Source: Acidimicrobiia bacterium
GTDB lineage: Bacteria; Actinomycetota; Acidimicrobiia; Spongiisociales; UBA5794
DNA: 44,124 nucleotides
Reading direction: 5' to 3'
Assembly: GCA_003235475.1 (NCBI GenBank)
Contig: QJWC01000103.1
Location: 1-44,124, forward strand
The translations under genes and the position numbers were made by a program. Shown here piece by piece: positions 1 through 7,667 of this stretch (position 1 is its first letter; each line of letters opens with the position of its first letter). Under the pieces are notes generated by a model that saw nothing but the letters and a program-made list of their open reading frames with translations, was not told where the DNA came from and did not search any database.

Positions 1-210
1 GTGCGGTGCAGGGGGTTCGCGTGCGGTGGAGTGCGTGGATCGCCCTCGCTCGCTTGCTCGCCCGTCCCCTAAAAAGGGACGATCCGATCTCACGTCCACC
101 CTTGAGGGGGGACGGCGGCGCACGGAGTGCGGTGCAGGGGGGTTCGCGAGGTGGATGGGCTTGATCCCCTTGGCTCGCTGTTCTCGCCTGTCCCCCTTGA
201 AAGGGGGACG
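1..210. repeat. Tandem ~126-bp repeat with GTCCC...GGGAC hairpins
   Basis: Two diverged copies of a unit of about 126 bp. GTGCGGTGCAGGGGG-type sequence occurs at 1 and again at 127, and each copy runs on to a C/G-rich inverted repeat. Three hairpins are visible: 64-80 (5-bp stem), 94-113 (imperfect) and 190-209 (9-bp stem). No gene is seen in this stretch. It lies just downstream of the minus-strand DUF885 gene, so it may have grown by duplication of a terminator-like element. Confidence 0.6.
190..209 (-). terminator. Hairpin downstream of the DUF885 gene
   Basis: GTCCCCCTT-GA-AAGGGGGAC is a near-perfect stem 9 nt past the stop codon of the minus-strand gene ending at 218. There is no U-tract, so terminator function is inferred from position and stability only. 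Confidence 0.45.
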
Positions 211-217
211 AAGCCCG

Positions 218-1882
218 CTACGCGACCGCCCACTCCTTGACCATGCGGTCGAGCGTCGGGAGCGTCACGAGACCGGAGTCGAGCACGACGTCGTGGAAGC
301 CCTTGATGTCGAACCCATCGCCCATCGAGATCTCAGCTTCGTGGCGCATCCGCTGGATCTCGATGCGGCCGATCATGTAGCTCACGGCCTGCCCTGGGAA
401 CGACAGGTACCTATCGATCTCCTGGACGATCGAGTGCATCGAGAGCGGTGAGTTCGCTGCGACGTAGTCGATCGCCTTCTGGCGGCTCCAACCGAGCGCG
501 TGCATTCCGGTGTCGACCACGAGACGGCACGCACGCATCGAGTCTGCCGACAGCATCCCGACACGGTCGAGCGGCGTCGAGTACAGGCCCATCTCGTCGG
601 CGAGTCGCTCGGTGTACAGGCCCCATCCCTCGCCGTATGCGGAGATGAACCCGTTTCGCTGGAACGCCGGGATCGAGTCTCCGAGCTCCTGGGCGATGGC
701 GATCTGGAGATGGTGACCGGGAATGCCCTCATGGAAGGCCGTCGATTGCACCTCGTACGTGCTCCAGCTCGTGGGATCCGCGGTGTTCATGAAGAAGGTT
801 CCCTGCCTCGATCCGTCCTCTGCCGGCGGGTAATAGAAGGCGACGGGCCCATGGTGCGTCTCCTGCACGAAGCAATCCGACTTCGGGAGGCGACCGAACC
901 AGTTCGGCATCTCCGCCTTGGCGGCCGCGAAGGCCTCCTCTGCGTGCCGGACCACGTCCTCACCCGACGTGTGGTGGAGTTCGGGGTCCTCGCGGAGCGC
1001 CGTCATGATGTCATCGAGGGACGTCATGTCGAGGAGCGGGCCAGCGACCTCGAGGTACTCGGAAGCCAACCTGTCGATCTGTTGCAGCCCGATCTCGTGG
1101 ATCTCCTCGGCGGGCATGTGCAGCGTCGTGAAGCGGTGAAGGAGCCGCGAGTAGATGAGGTCTCCGTCGGGGAGGTACTTGAGGCCTGCCTCCTCGTTGG
1201 AACGAGCGATCGGACCGACGGTGTCGCGGATGTAGGCCCGGTAGCGGTCCATCGCCGGGTTGATCTCTGATTCGACGATCGCCTTCGCGCGCTCCATCCA
1301 GCGTGCTTTGTCCTCTTCTGTGTAACCATCGGGCATCTGAGCTTTGAGGAACGCCGACTCTTCGATCGGCGAGTCGAGGACGGCGTCGAGCTGCTGCACG
1401 GTGCTCTCGACCGCGAAGTCTGCGTTCACCCGTCCTGCGGCGACACCCTCCCGCAGGCGGTCGGTCACCTGGTCGATCTGTACGGCGATTGCCCGGAGCT
1501 TGTCCAGCATGCCGTCAGCGTGGTCGGGGGTCTCGACCGTGAACTGGGGCATCATCACCTGGTACACGGCCTGCAGACCGAAGATTGGGTCGATCCCGAA
1601 CTCGGCCTGCCGCATCTCGATCACGTCTGCCGTCGCTTCGCAGTCGTAGATCAGCGTTTCCCTGGTGATCTTGTCCGCAGAGCTCAGCGTCTCGGGGTCG
1701 AACGAGCGAGCCTTCGCCGCATACGCACGCTTGGTCGCGATCTCCTCGTCCTCGGCAGCCCGTGAGGCATCCTCGACACGGTCGATGTACCGGTAGTCGC
1801 CGAGCATGTGGGCCTCGCTCGGGTTGACCTTGAGGGTCCACTCCCAATAGTCGTCTGCGAGTTTGCGAAGTTCAGGATTCAC
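218..1882 (-). CDS. DUF885 family protein (putative metallopeptidase-like)
   Basis: A 554-residue protein of DUF885 length. The family signature HEGIPGHHLQ sits near residues 380-392, and its His/Glu residues look like a metal-binding centre. Arg- and Asp-rich helical sequence surrounds it, and no signal peptide is visible. DUF885 proteins are generally regarded as zinc-dependent peptidases, but the substrate is not established, so the activity is family knowledge rather than something read here. The start is GTG, preceded by a good Shine-Dalgarno sequence (AGAGGAG, 5 nt spacing). It diverges from the metal permease at 1951 with only 68 bp between them. Downstream is the hairpin repeat block. 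Confidence 0.85.
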   Translation of the reverse strand: MNPELRKLADDYWEWTLKVNPSEAHMLGDYRYIDRVEDASRAAEDEEIATKRAYAAKARSFDPETLSSADKITRETLIYDCEATADVIEMRQAEFGIDPIFGLQAVYQVMMPQFTVETPDHADGMLDKLRAIAVQIDQVTDRLREGVAAGRVNADFAVESTVQQLDAVLDSPIEESAFLKAQMPDGYTEEDKARWMERAKAIVESEINPAMDRYRAYIRDTVGPIARSNEEAGLKYLPDGDLIYSRLLHRFTTLHMPAEEIHEIGLQQIDRLASEYLEVAGPLLDMTSLDDIMTALREDPELHHTSGEDVVRHAEEAFAAAKAEMPNWFGRLPKSDCFVQETHHGPVAFYYPPAEDGSRQGTFFMNTADPTSWSTYEVQSTAFHEGIPGHHLQIAIAQELGDSIPAFQRNGFISAYGEGWGLYTERLADEMGLYSTPLDRVGMLSADSMRACRLVVDTGMHALGWSRQKAIDYVAANSPLSMHSIVQEIDRYLSFPGQAVSYMIGRIEIQRMRHEAEISMGDGFDIKGFHDVVLDSGLVTLPTLDRMVKEWAVA

Positions 1883-1938
1883 GCGTGCTCCTCTGGGTCT
1901 GATGCCGCTCGTATCGTATTGGCGCGCCGGACCCTGCG

Positions 1939-1944
1939 TAGCAT
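1939..1944 (+). promoter_or_regulatory. Putative -10 element (TAGCAT) of a leaderless gene
   Basis: A TANNNT hexamer ends 6 nt before the ATG at 1951, which has no Shine-Dalgarno sequence. The same geometry recurs at four other genes in the window. Transcription would start at or next to the A of the ATG. Confidence 0.4.
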
Positions 1945-1950
1945 GCGCCG

Positions 1951-2622
1951 ATGTTCCCCATCATCACGGGCGTGGCCGCGGGTGCGCTTCATGTGTTCAC
2001 CGGCCCGGATCACCTCGCGGCACTGGCGCCCGCCGCCGTCGCGGACCCTCCATCGGCCACGAAGACGGGGGTCGCCTGGGGACTCGGGCATGGCATCGGG
2101 GTGCTGGTGATCGGCCTCGTCGGTCTCGTGTTCCGGGGGATGGTGGATCGGGACGTGTGGTCGGCGTGGGCAGAATTCCTGGTCGGCTTCCTCATCGTGG
2201 CGATCGGCGCTTGGGCAATATGGCGTTCCCGCACGCTCGAAATCCATCAGCACCGCCACGATCACGACGTCGATCTCGATGTCGACCACGGTCACGAGCC
2301 GCACGAGCACCTCCATGCACATGCCCACGGGCAGCATCGGCACCATCGCGCCGTGATGGGCATAGGGGTGTTCCATGGCATGGCGGGTGGCGGCCACCTG
2401 TTCGGGGTCCTCCCGGCGCTGGCGCTCCCGACGACCGCCGCGGTCGTCTACCTGTTCGCCTACCTGGTGTCGAGTGTGGCTGCGATGGGCGCGTTCGCGA
2501 CATTCATCGGTGCGGTGGCGACCCGGTCGAGCACGGACTGGATCCAGCGTCTCATGCTGATCTCCGGCATCGTCGCTGTTGTGGTCGGCCTGGCGTGGGT
2601 CATCAACGCCTGGCCGTTCTGA
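1951..2622 (+). CDS. UreH/NicO-type metal permease with His-rich loop
   Basis: A 223-residue polytopic membrane protein with about six hydrophobic segments. The first helix carries H-x5-DH (HVFTGPDH, residues 13-20), the signature of UreH-like proteins and a relative of the HX4DH motif of NiCoT nickel/cobalt permeases. A second HGMAGGGH motif lies in the second half. Between them (about residues 98-130) is a cytoplasmic-type loop very rich in His and Asp, typical of Ni2+/Co2+ or other transition-metal binding. The metal is not defined by sequence, and no urease or hydrogenase genes are nearby. It converges with the YCII gene, with 9 bp between their stop codons. No ribosome site precedes the ATG, consistent with a leaderless mRNA. 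Confidence 0.8.
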   Translation: MFPIITGVAAGALHVFTGPDHLAALAPAAVADPPSATKTGVAWGLGHGIGVLVIGLVGLVFRGMVDRDVWSAWAEFLVGFLIVAIGAWAIWRSRTLEIHQHRHDHDVDLDVDHGHEPHEHLHAHAHGQHRHHRAVMGIGVFHGMAGGGHLFGVLPALALPTTAAVVYLFAYLVSSVAAMGAFATFIGAVATRSSTDWIQRLMLISGIVAVVVGLAWVINAWPF

Positions 2623-2631
2623 TCTGAACTG

Positions 2632-2967
2632 CTACTGCTCGAACGGCACGGGCATCAACTCGTAGACGTCGATCGCAAAGTTGCCGAGTCCTTCACTGAG
2701 ATACGGGTGTCCGTTCGTGAGTGATTTCGCAGCATCGAGGCTGCCGGCCGAAACGATCGAATAGCCAGTGGCGGCTGCGGCTTTCGCCGTCGATCCGTCA
2801 TCGACATACGACGCACCCGGGCCGAACGGTGCACCGACATCGACGAGCGCGTCGCCGACCTGTGCCATCCAGGCATTCCATTTTGCCATGACCTCTGCGC
2901 CCTGCTCGGGCGTCATGTCGGCCATGTCGGTGGCTTCGCCCTTGTAAATGAACATGAAGTTCGCCAT
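2632..2967 (-). CDS. YCII/DGPF-type small protein
   Basis: A 111-residue protein beginning MANFMFIYKGEA. It is followed by an M-x-x-W-x-x-W-like helix and a P-F-G-P-G-A / Y-S-I-V-x-A-x-S-L-D-A-A pattern, which is characteristic of the YCII-related (DGPF) ferredoxin-like fold often encoded near ECF sigma factors. No sigma factor lies nearby here. The ATG is chosen because GAGGAG precedes it at normal spacing; the open frame runs 28 codons further upstream without that support. Members are usually of unknown function, and no catalytic residue can be assigned. Confidence 0.75.
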   Translation of the reverse strand: MANFMFIYKGEATDMADMTPEQGAEVMAKWNAWMAQVGDALVDVGAPFGPGASYVDDGSTAKAAAATGYSIVSAGSLDAAKSLTNGHPYLSEGLGNFAIDVYELMPVPFEQ

Positions 2968-3057
2968 CGAAGTCTCCTCTCGATGATGACCCGATGAAAC
3001 TAGCCGCTGGAGGAGACAGGCCCGACGGGCGGCGCGGAAAGCGCCGGTCACACCTGA

Positions 3058-3063
3058 TACGAT
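3058..3063 (+). promoter_or_regulatory. Putative -10 element (TACGAT) of a leaderless gene
   Basis: TACGAT ends exactly 6 nt before the ATG at 3070, and no Shine-Dalgarno sequence is present. Same spacing as at 1939 and at 27893 (minus strand). Confidence 0.45.
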
Positions 3064-3069
3064 CGCGCC

Positions 3070-3372
3070 ATGAGCATCAACAAGGCACTCTCAGAGCTGT
3101 ACAAGGAGAGGGACCGCCTCGACAAGGAACGCGACCGTCTCACGTCCGCGATCGAGGCCCTCGAGGGGCTCAACGGACCGGCTCCCGCAAAGGTGAAGGC
3201 CGCCCCGAAGAAGAAGGACGGCCGCAGCGCGCCGAAGCCCCCGGTCGACTGCCCGTTCTGCGGCAACGAGCAGAAGGGCATGGCCGGCCTCGCCGCGCAT
3301 GTGCGGGGATCGCACGACGACAAGTACCCCGACGACTACGAGTCCTGGAAGCTGACACGGGCGTCGTACTGA
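3070..3372 (+). CDS. Small coiled-coil protein with C2H2-type zinc finger
   Basis: A 100-residue protein in three parts. Residues 1-37 form a charged amphipathic helix (E-R-D-R-L-D-K-E-R repeats), likely a coiled coil. A Lys/Pro/Ala-rich linker follows. A single zinc finger then reads CPFCG-x12-H-x4-H (about residues 61-82), ending in DDYESWKLTRASY. The Cys-x2-Cys...His-x4-His spacing is close to classical C2H2 fingers, which are uncommon in bacteria. A nucleic-acid-binding or dimeric scaffold role is possible but not shown. The stop codon lies 43 bp before the tRNA-Arg gene. Confidence 0.75.
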   Translation: MSINKALSELYKERDRLDKERDRLTSAIEALEGLNGPAPAKVKAAPKKKDGRSAPKPPVDCPFCGNEQKGMAGLAAHVRGSHDDKYPDDYESWKLTRASY

Positions 3373-3375
3373 CGG

Positions 3376-3402
3376 TTGACACCCAGTGGGAGTTCCTAGA
3401 CT
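3376..3402 (+). promoter_or_regulatory. Promoter of tRNA-Arg
   Basis: TTGACA (3376-3381) and TAGACT (3397-3402) are separated by 15 bp, 13 bp upstream of the mature tRNA 5' end. The -35 box is a perfect match. The spacer is shorter than the usual 17. Confidence 0.6.
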
Positions 3403-3415
3403 CTGCTGACCGCTT

Positions 3416-3492
<77 letters not shown>

Positions 3493-3708
3493 ACTACCGC
3501 AAGGCATTGCGCCGTCCGACCTCCACAGGACAAGGGCCACAAGTCTTGGGCGACCGGCCCACGCGGTTGATGACTGCAACCGAAGTGCAACCCAACGCGG
3601 TGGCACGGGGCGACACGATTAGGTACCAGACGTCACATCGATCGCCTGAGACCCATGCAGGACATGACGAAACGGGACGCATTGGTACTGGCTGGTATGG
3701 GGTTTGTG
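3493..3708. other. 216-bp non-coding segment between att copies 1 and 2
   Basis: No convincing gene is present; the open frames here are translations through the tRNA-derived repeats. It contains GACTGCAACC-N3-GTGCAACCC at 3572-3593, matched by a second copy at 3826-3847 beyond att copy 2. It may be the remnant of an element that lost its integrase. Confidence 0.5.
3572..3593 (+). repeat. GACTGCAACC-N3-GTGCAACCC repeat, copy 1
   Basis: Composed of two TGCAACC half-units and shared with 3826-3847. A role as integrase arm-type sites flanking the att core is inferred from position only. Confidence 0.4.
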
Positions 3709-3755
3709 TGACTACGGATCAGAAGGTTGGGGGTTCGAGTCCCTCCGGGCGTGCT
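3709..3755 (+). repeat. att-like core, copy 2 (tRNA-Arg 3' fragment)
   Basis: A 47/47 match to 3446-3492, lacking the acceptor 5' strand, D-arm and the 5' part of the anticodon stem, so it is not a functional tRNA. It is followed by a strong hairpin at 3763-3780 that could be the original tRNA terminator, displaced by an insertion. Confidence 0.85.
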
Positions 3756-3762
3756 TGAGAAA

Positions 3763-3780
3763 CCCCTGCAACTGCAGGGG
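3763..3780 (+). terminator. Rho-independent-type terminator after att copy 2
   Basis: CCCCTGC-AACT-GCAGGGG forms a perfect 7-bp stem, followed by CTTCCGTTTGTTTTGG (T-rich). Its position just after a tRNA 3' end suggests it originally terminated tRNA-Arg. Confidence 0.7.
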
Positions 3781-3825
3781 CTTCCGTTTGTTTTGGTGCT
3801 CTGTCGGGTGGCGCTCGAAGGGGCG

Positions 3826-3847
3826 GACTGCAACCATCGTGCAACCC
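3826..3847 (+). repeat. GACTGCAACC-N3-GTGCAACCC repeat, copy 2
   Basis: Same two-part unit as 3572-3593, with only the three spacer bases differing. It lies 71 bp beyond att copy 2. Confidence 0.4.
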
Positions 3848-3935
3848 TGCCCCCCGACAGGTCCATTGGTGACCTCGAGAGACTTCTCGGTGCCCGCGCC
3901 CAAGAGCCGCCTTCGGATCTGGTGCGGCATAGTCG

Positions 3936-3941
3936 TATGAT
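3936..3941 (+). promoter_or_regulatory. Putative -10 element (TATGAT) of aidB-like gene
   Basis: TATGAT ends 9 nt before the ATG at 3951. A weak TTCGGA lies 18 bp upstream. With no ribosome site, a leaderless transcript is likely. Confidence 0.5.
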
Positions 3942-3950
3942 TTGCAGACG

Positions 3951-5582
3951 ATGCCAGCGACGCACGACGTCTTCAACCAGACACCACCTCTGGAGGGTTA
4001 CAACCTCTTCACCTCCGACCCTGTTCTCGCCGGGGCCGTTGCCGACCAGGGTGGGGCCGAAGCGGAGGCCGATTTGGGGGAGTTCGGTGCCATCGTCGGC
4101 TCATCCGAGGTCTACCGCTGGGGATTCGAAGCCAATGACAACCCCCCGGTCCTGAAGACCCACGATCGGTTCGGGCGCCGCTCCGACACCGTTGACTACC
4201 ACCCGTCCTACCACTCGCTGATGGGGCTGTCGGTCGACCACGGCATCCACAGCCTCCCTTGGGAGGCCGCCCGCCACGAGGCGGCTCACGTGATTCGGGC
4301 GGCTCACTTCTACCTGATACACCAGATCGAGGCCGGTCACACCTGTCCGATCTCGATGACCAATTCCGTCGCTCCTTCGCTGCTCGAGTCGCCTGAGATC
4401 GCTGACGAGTGGCTTCCCAGGATCGGCTCCCGGGGATACGACCCGTCGTTTCGGCCCGCTGATCAGAAGACCGGGGTGCTCATGGGAATGGGCATGACCG
4501 AGAAGCAGGGTGGGTCGGATGTGCGCAGCAACACCAGCGTGGCGGAGCCGATGAACGGCGGGTACGCGGTCACCGGTCACAAGTGGTTCACCTCGGCACC
4601 GATGTGCGATGCCTTCCTCATCCTCGCCCAGGCACCAGGCGGGTTGTCTTGTTTCCTGCTGCCCAGGTGGACACCTGATGGCGAGGTCAACGCCATCAGG
4701 CTGCAGAGGCTCAAGGACAAGCTGGGGAACAGGTCCAACGCATCGAGCGAGATGGAGTTCGACGGGGCGTGGGCGATGATGGTGGGCGAGGAGGGGTGGG
4801 GCGTCCGCACCATCATCGAGATGGTCAACGGAACCCGGCTCGACTGTGTGATCGGGTCGGCATCCGAGATGCGTCAGGCGGTGACACAGGCGGCTTGGCA
4901 CGTCACCCACCGCTCCGCCTTCGGAGCCAAGCTCATCGACAAGCCGCTGATGCAGAACGTCGTCGCCGACCTCGAGATAGAGACCGAAGCCGCAACCTTG
5001 ATGATGAGCCGGCTCGCCGGTGCATTCGACCGTTCTCATGCCGACCCGGCCGAGGCGGCCATGAAGCGAATCGCCCTGCCCATCGCCAAGTACTGGGTGA
5101 CCAAACGCTGCAATGAGGTGGTCCGGGAAGCCCTCGAGTGCCTGGGAGGGAACGGGTACGTCGAGGAGTCGATCATGCCGCGTCTCTATCGAGAGGCTCC
5201 CGTGAATGCGATCTGGGAGGGCTCGGGCAACGTGATAGTTCTCGACGTGCTTCGTGCCGCCAATCGCTCTCCTGACTCGTTGGAGACCTTCTTTAGCGAG
5301 CTCGACTCGGGACTCGGGCTGGATGCTCGTCTCGACGACGCGATCACGGCAGCCAAGAGCTCGATCAATGCCGCGACCCACCTCGAATTCGAGGCACGCC
5401 GCCTCGTCGAGAGACTTGCCGTGGCCTGGGGCGGGGTGCTTCTCGCCCAACATGGTGATGACCCGGTCTTCGAGGCATACGCCGCCTCCCGGCTGGCCGG
5501 TGACCACGGCGGTCTCTTCGGGACCTTGCCGGGCGGCGTCGACGCTGCGGCCCTGGCTCGTCGGGCGGTTCCTGCGGCCTGA
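3951..5582 (+). CDS. aidB: AidB-type acyl-CoA dehydrogenase-family flavoprotein
   Basis: 543 residues, the full length of AidB. It follows E. coli AidB closely from the N-terminal THDVFNQTPPLEGYNL through GMGMTEKQGGSDVRSNT, AGGLSCFLLPR-like and RLKDKLGNRSNASSE, to YREAPVNAIWEGSGNVIVLD. AidB is an FAD-binding relative of acyl-CoA dehydrogenases induced by alkylating agents. It binds DNA, and a role in protecting DNA or destroying alkylators is proposed but unsettled. I use ATG 3951 (MPATHDVF). A TTG at 3942 would add three residues but leaves no promoter spacing. The gene fills most of the segment between att copies 2 and 3, odd cargo for an element with no mobility gene. Confidence 0.88.
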   Translation: MPATHDVFNQTPPLEGYNLFTSDPVLAGAVADQGGAEAEADLGEFGAIVGSSEVYRWGFEANDNPPVLKTHDRFGRRSDTVDYHPSYHSLMGLSVDHGIHSLPWEAARHEAAHVIRAAHFYLIHQIEAGHTCPISMTNSVAPSLLESPEIADEWLPRIGSRGYDPSFRPADQKTGVLMGMGMTEKQGGSDVRSNTSVAEPMNGGYAVTGHKWFTSAPMCDAFLILAQAPGGLSCFLLPRWTPDGEVNAIRLQRLKDKLGNRSNASSEMEFDGAWAMMVGEEGWGVRTIIEMVNGTRLDCVIGSASEMRQAVTQAAWHVTHRSAFGAKLIDKPLMQNVVADLEIETEAATLMMSRLAGAFDRSHADPAEAAMKRIALPIAKYWVTKRCNEVVREALECLGGNGYVEESIMPRLYREAPVNAIWEGSGNVIVLDVLRAANRSPDSLETFFSELDSGLGLDARLDDAITAAKSSINAATHLEFEARRLVERLAVAWGGVLLAQHGDDPVFEAYAASRLAGDHGGLFGTLPGGVDAAALARRAVPAA

Positions 5583-5963
5583 CCGGCGAGCGCCACCGCA
5601 ACCGGATTGCTGCCGGCGTGCAGTTCCTCTGAAACTTCATTCTCGTACCCTTCCCGCGCCCCTACCGGGGACAACACCACGCCTGGTTCGCAGCAGCGCT
5701 ACGTGTCCTCTCGGCCATTTGGCAGGTTTGGGAGCTTACATTTCGGATGACTACGGATCAGAAGCTTGGGGGTTCGAGTCCCTCCGGGCGTGCCACTGCT
5801 TCGGCGCCCCCGGGGCATCACACGGTAGGCAGCTCTCTTCCGTCGCTGCGGTGTGGAATGCTCCAGGTCCGAACCGGTGCCGATTGTGTTCGCTCGAAGC
5901 CTCACGTACGGGAATTCTCGGACGTGCGATTTCGCGGAGATGGTGGTCGTCCAGCCGGCCAGA
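5583..5963. other. Gene-free stretch containing att copy 3
   Basis: No gene is supported. The stretch holds the third tRNA-Arg 3' fragment (5748-5793). The antisense open frame here, reading GGTRTPKLLIRSH, is a translation of that fragment and not a protein. Confidence 0.6.
5748..5793 (+). repeat. att-like core, copy 3 (tRNA-Arg 3' fragment)
   Basis: 46 bp matching the tRNA-Arg 3' half with one change (G to C in AAGSTTGGG). The flank after the acceptor end is GCCACT. This differs from copies 1 and 2 but is shared with copy 4, suggesting copies 3 and 4 bounded the same element. Confidence 0.85.
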
Positions 5964-6389
5964 TCACTCCTGATCCTCCAGCTTGCGTATCTCATTGACC
6001 ACGCGCTTGGCATCAGGGCGGTCCTTCAGCCTGTCGAAGGCATCGACCAATCGCTCCGTATCGGGACGACCTCGGAGCTTGCGAACCTCATCGACCATTC
6101 GGCCCGTCCTCTGTGAGTGGCCTTTGTGGTCCTTCATGCTGTCTCCTTGCGGGTATTGGAATACGTCATCGAGTGGGACGCCGAGCGCTTGGGCGATTCG
6201 GAACGCCATTTCAAGAGACGGTGAGTAGCGGCCCTTCTCGATGGCGATGATCGTTTGGCGAGTCACGCCGATCAGCTCAGCGAGTTCCGCCTGCGTCATC
6301 TCGTTGTGGGCGAACCTGAGTGACCGAATCGAGTTCGTGACTTTGGTTGGTTTGACGATGAGAGGAACGTACAGCAAACACGACATCAT
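5964..6389 (-). CDS. XRE-family (YgzD-like) regulator with C-terminal helical repeats
   Basis: A 141-residue frame. It contains a Cro/C1-type helix-turn-helix (TQAELAELIGVTRQTIIAIE, then KGRYSPSLEMAFRIAQALGV and a DDVFQYPQ end) like small YgzD-type repressors. After the usual end of that family comes a tail with three 16-residue repeats of the type R-P-D-x-x-R-x-V-x-x-x-x-K-L (R-T-G-R-M-V..., R-P-D-T-E-R-L-V..., R-P-D-A-K-R-V-V...), likely amphipathic helices. The start is uncertain. The ATGs at 6389 and 6386 lack a ribosome site, and the homologous part begins near KVTNSIRSLRF, where no ATG/GTG codon exists. It is the first gene after att copy 3. Small regulators are common in integrated elements. 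Confidence 0.75.
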   Translation of the reverse strand: MMSCLLYVPLIVKPTKVTNSIRSLRFAHNEMTQAELAELIGVTRQTIIAIEKGRYSPSLEMAFRIAQALGVPLDDVFQYPQGDSMKDHKGHSQRTGRMVDEVRKLRGRPDTERLVDAFDRLKDRPDAKRVVNEIRKLEDQE

Positions 6390-6536
6390 GTCAAAGATTC
6401 TTTACCCTTGGCAGGAGGGCGTTTGTCGTTCGCCGTGGTCGATGCGAGCGCGATGACTTGGCGCGGGAGTCGGCATCGACGAGGAGACCTCCCTGTCACC
6501 AGAGCACCCGACCGAGGGGTTCGTTGGCGCGTCTCA

Positions 6537-7586
6537 TCACGACGCTGCCGCCGAAGCGCGGAGAACGGTTTCGACAACGACTTGAAAGCCTTCCTCCCCC
6601 CACACGTCGTGTTGGGCTCCGGGCATGGAAACGAGCGTCGCGTCATAGCCGGCGGCGATCAGCTTCTCGTACGCGTACTCGCCGGATTCGACGAGTCCGA
6701 AGTTCCCATCGTCGAGGAAACCCATCGCCCTGAGATCGGCTTCCAAGTCGATGTCAGCGTGGCGATATGACAACCACGACGTCGCCGGGTCCGCATCGAC
6801 GCTGCGTACGAGGCTCTGGTCCTCGGTGACCATCACGAAGATGCGCACGTCCTGTGAGCCGTCCATGTAGCGCCACGGGGTGAGCGAGTAGAACGCCTCC
6901 GGGTTCTCGGCCAGCTGGGAGTCCCAGTCTCCCCCAAGCACCCAGTCGGCGTCGATCGGAACCAACGCTTGCGGGCTGACCGCCGGGCCAGGCGCCGCGC
7001 AGGTGTCGAGGGGCTCGGCTCCTGAGAGTCCGGCCATCAGGACGGCGTTGCCGCCAGCGGACAACCCATAGAGCGTGATGTGGTTCGGATCACCCCCGTA
7101 CTCGGCTGTGTGGGCAGCCGCGAACACCACCGCGCAGGTGACCTCCTGCACAAGTGTGTCCCACGTGCTGTCCAACGAGTCGGCGCTGGAGGAGAGCGTC
7201 GAATGGCCCCACGCGGGGAGGAAGACCACTCTGCCGTGACTGGCGATCTCGGTGGCGTCCTTCCGGTGCCAGATCTTCGACGCAAAGCGTGGGTCACCAT
7301 GGAACACGACCACCGTGGGCCAAGGGCCGCCCTCATTTGGCGCGATTACATCGGTCAGTCCCGAGGCGGCCGTGAAACGATCATCGGGTGCGTGATACAC
7401 CAGATCGGTCACCAGCCTCGTGTCCGTCGTGACGGTTGTTGTTGTGGTGGCCATGCCTTCGGTGGTAGACGTCGCCGCCTCGGTCGTCGTGGTTGTGGTC
7501 TCCGGCGCCGCTTCCGGCGGGTTGCTGGCGCCACCACAGCCGCCGAGCGCCAAAGCGAGTGCCACCATCAGTGCCAGTTTGCGCAT
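6537..7586 (-). CDS. Lipoprotein with alpha/beta-hydrolase fold
   Basis: 349 residues. The signal peptide MRKLALMVALALALGG has a lipobox ending at Cys (LGGC), so the protein should be lipid-anchored outside the membrane. A Thr-rich spacer (TTTTTTEAATSTTEG and on) precedes the hydrolase domain. The domain has an oxyanion-type VVVFHGDPRF strand, the nucleophile elbow GLSAGG (Ser), a late Asp region and a terminal AQHDVW His, so the esterase/lipase catalytic set appears complete. The substrate is unknown. The start is ATG preceded by GAGGAG; a longer frame upstream lacks such a site. It lies in the att copy 3-4 segment and is read in the same direction as the secreted protein at 7668. Confidence 0.8.
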   Translation of the reverse strand: MRKLALMVALALALGGCGGASNPPEAAPETTTTTTEAATSTTEGMATTTTTVTTDTRLVTDLVYHAPDDRFTAASGLTDVIAPNEGGPWPTVVVFHGDPRFASKIWHRKDATEIASHGRVVFLPAWGHSTLSSSADSLDSTWDTLVQEVTCAVVFAAAHTAEYGGDPNHITLYGLSAGGNAVLMAGLSGAEPLDTCAAPGPAVSPQALVPIDADWVLGGDWDSQLAENPEAFYSLTPWRYMDGSQDVRIFVMVTEDQSLVRSVDADPATSWLSYRHADIDLEADLRAMGFLDDGNFGLVESGEYAYEKLIAAGYDATLVSMPGAQHDVWGEEGFQVVVETVLRASAAAS

Positions 7587-7667
7587 TTCCGTGCTCCTCG
7601 AGTTCTCGTTGTTGGACTGGATCGTTCGGTCATGGGGGCGCCGGAGCGCCCCCATGGCAGGTTGGTG

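Noticed and set aside
3633-3976. Antisense frames reading GGTRTPNLLIRSH, GLEPPTF and RRDSNPQPSD
   Set aside because: They are antisense translations of the tRNA-Arg 3' fragment. Such sequences are common spurious entries in protein collections.
4101-5507. 468-codon frame opposite aidB
   Set aside because: Antisense shadow of a well-supported gene.
3709-5793. att copies 2 and 3 as additional tRNA genes
   Set aside because: They lack the acceptor 5' strand and D-arm, so no cloverleaf can form.
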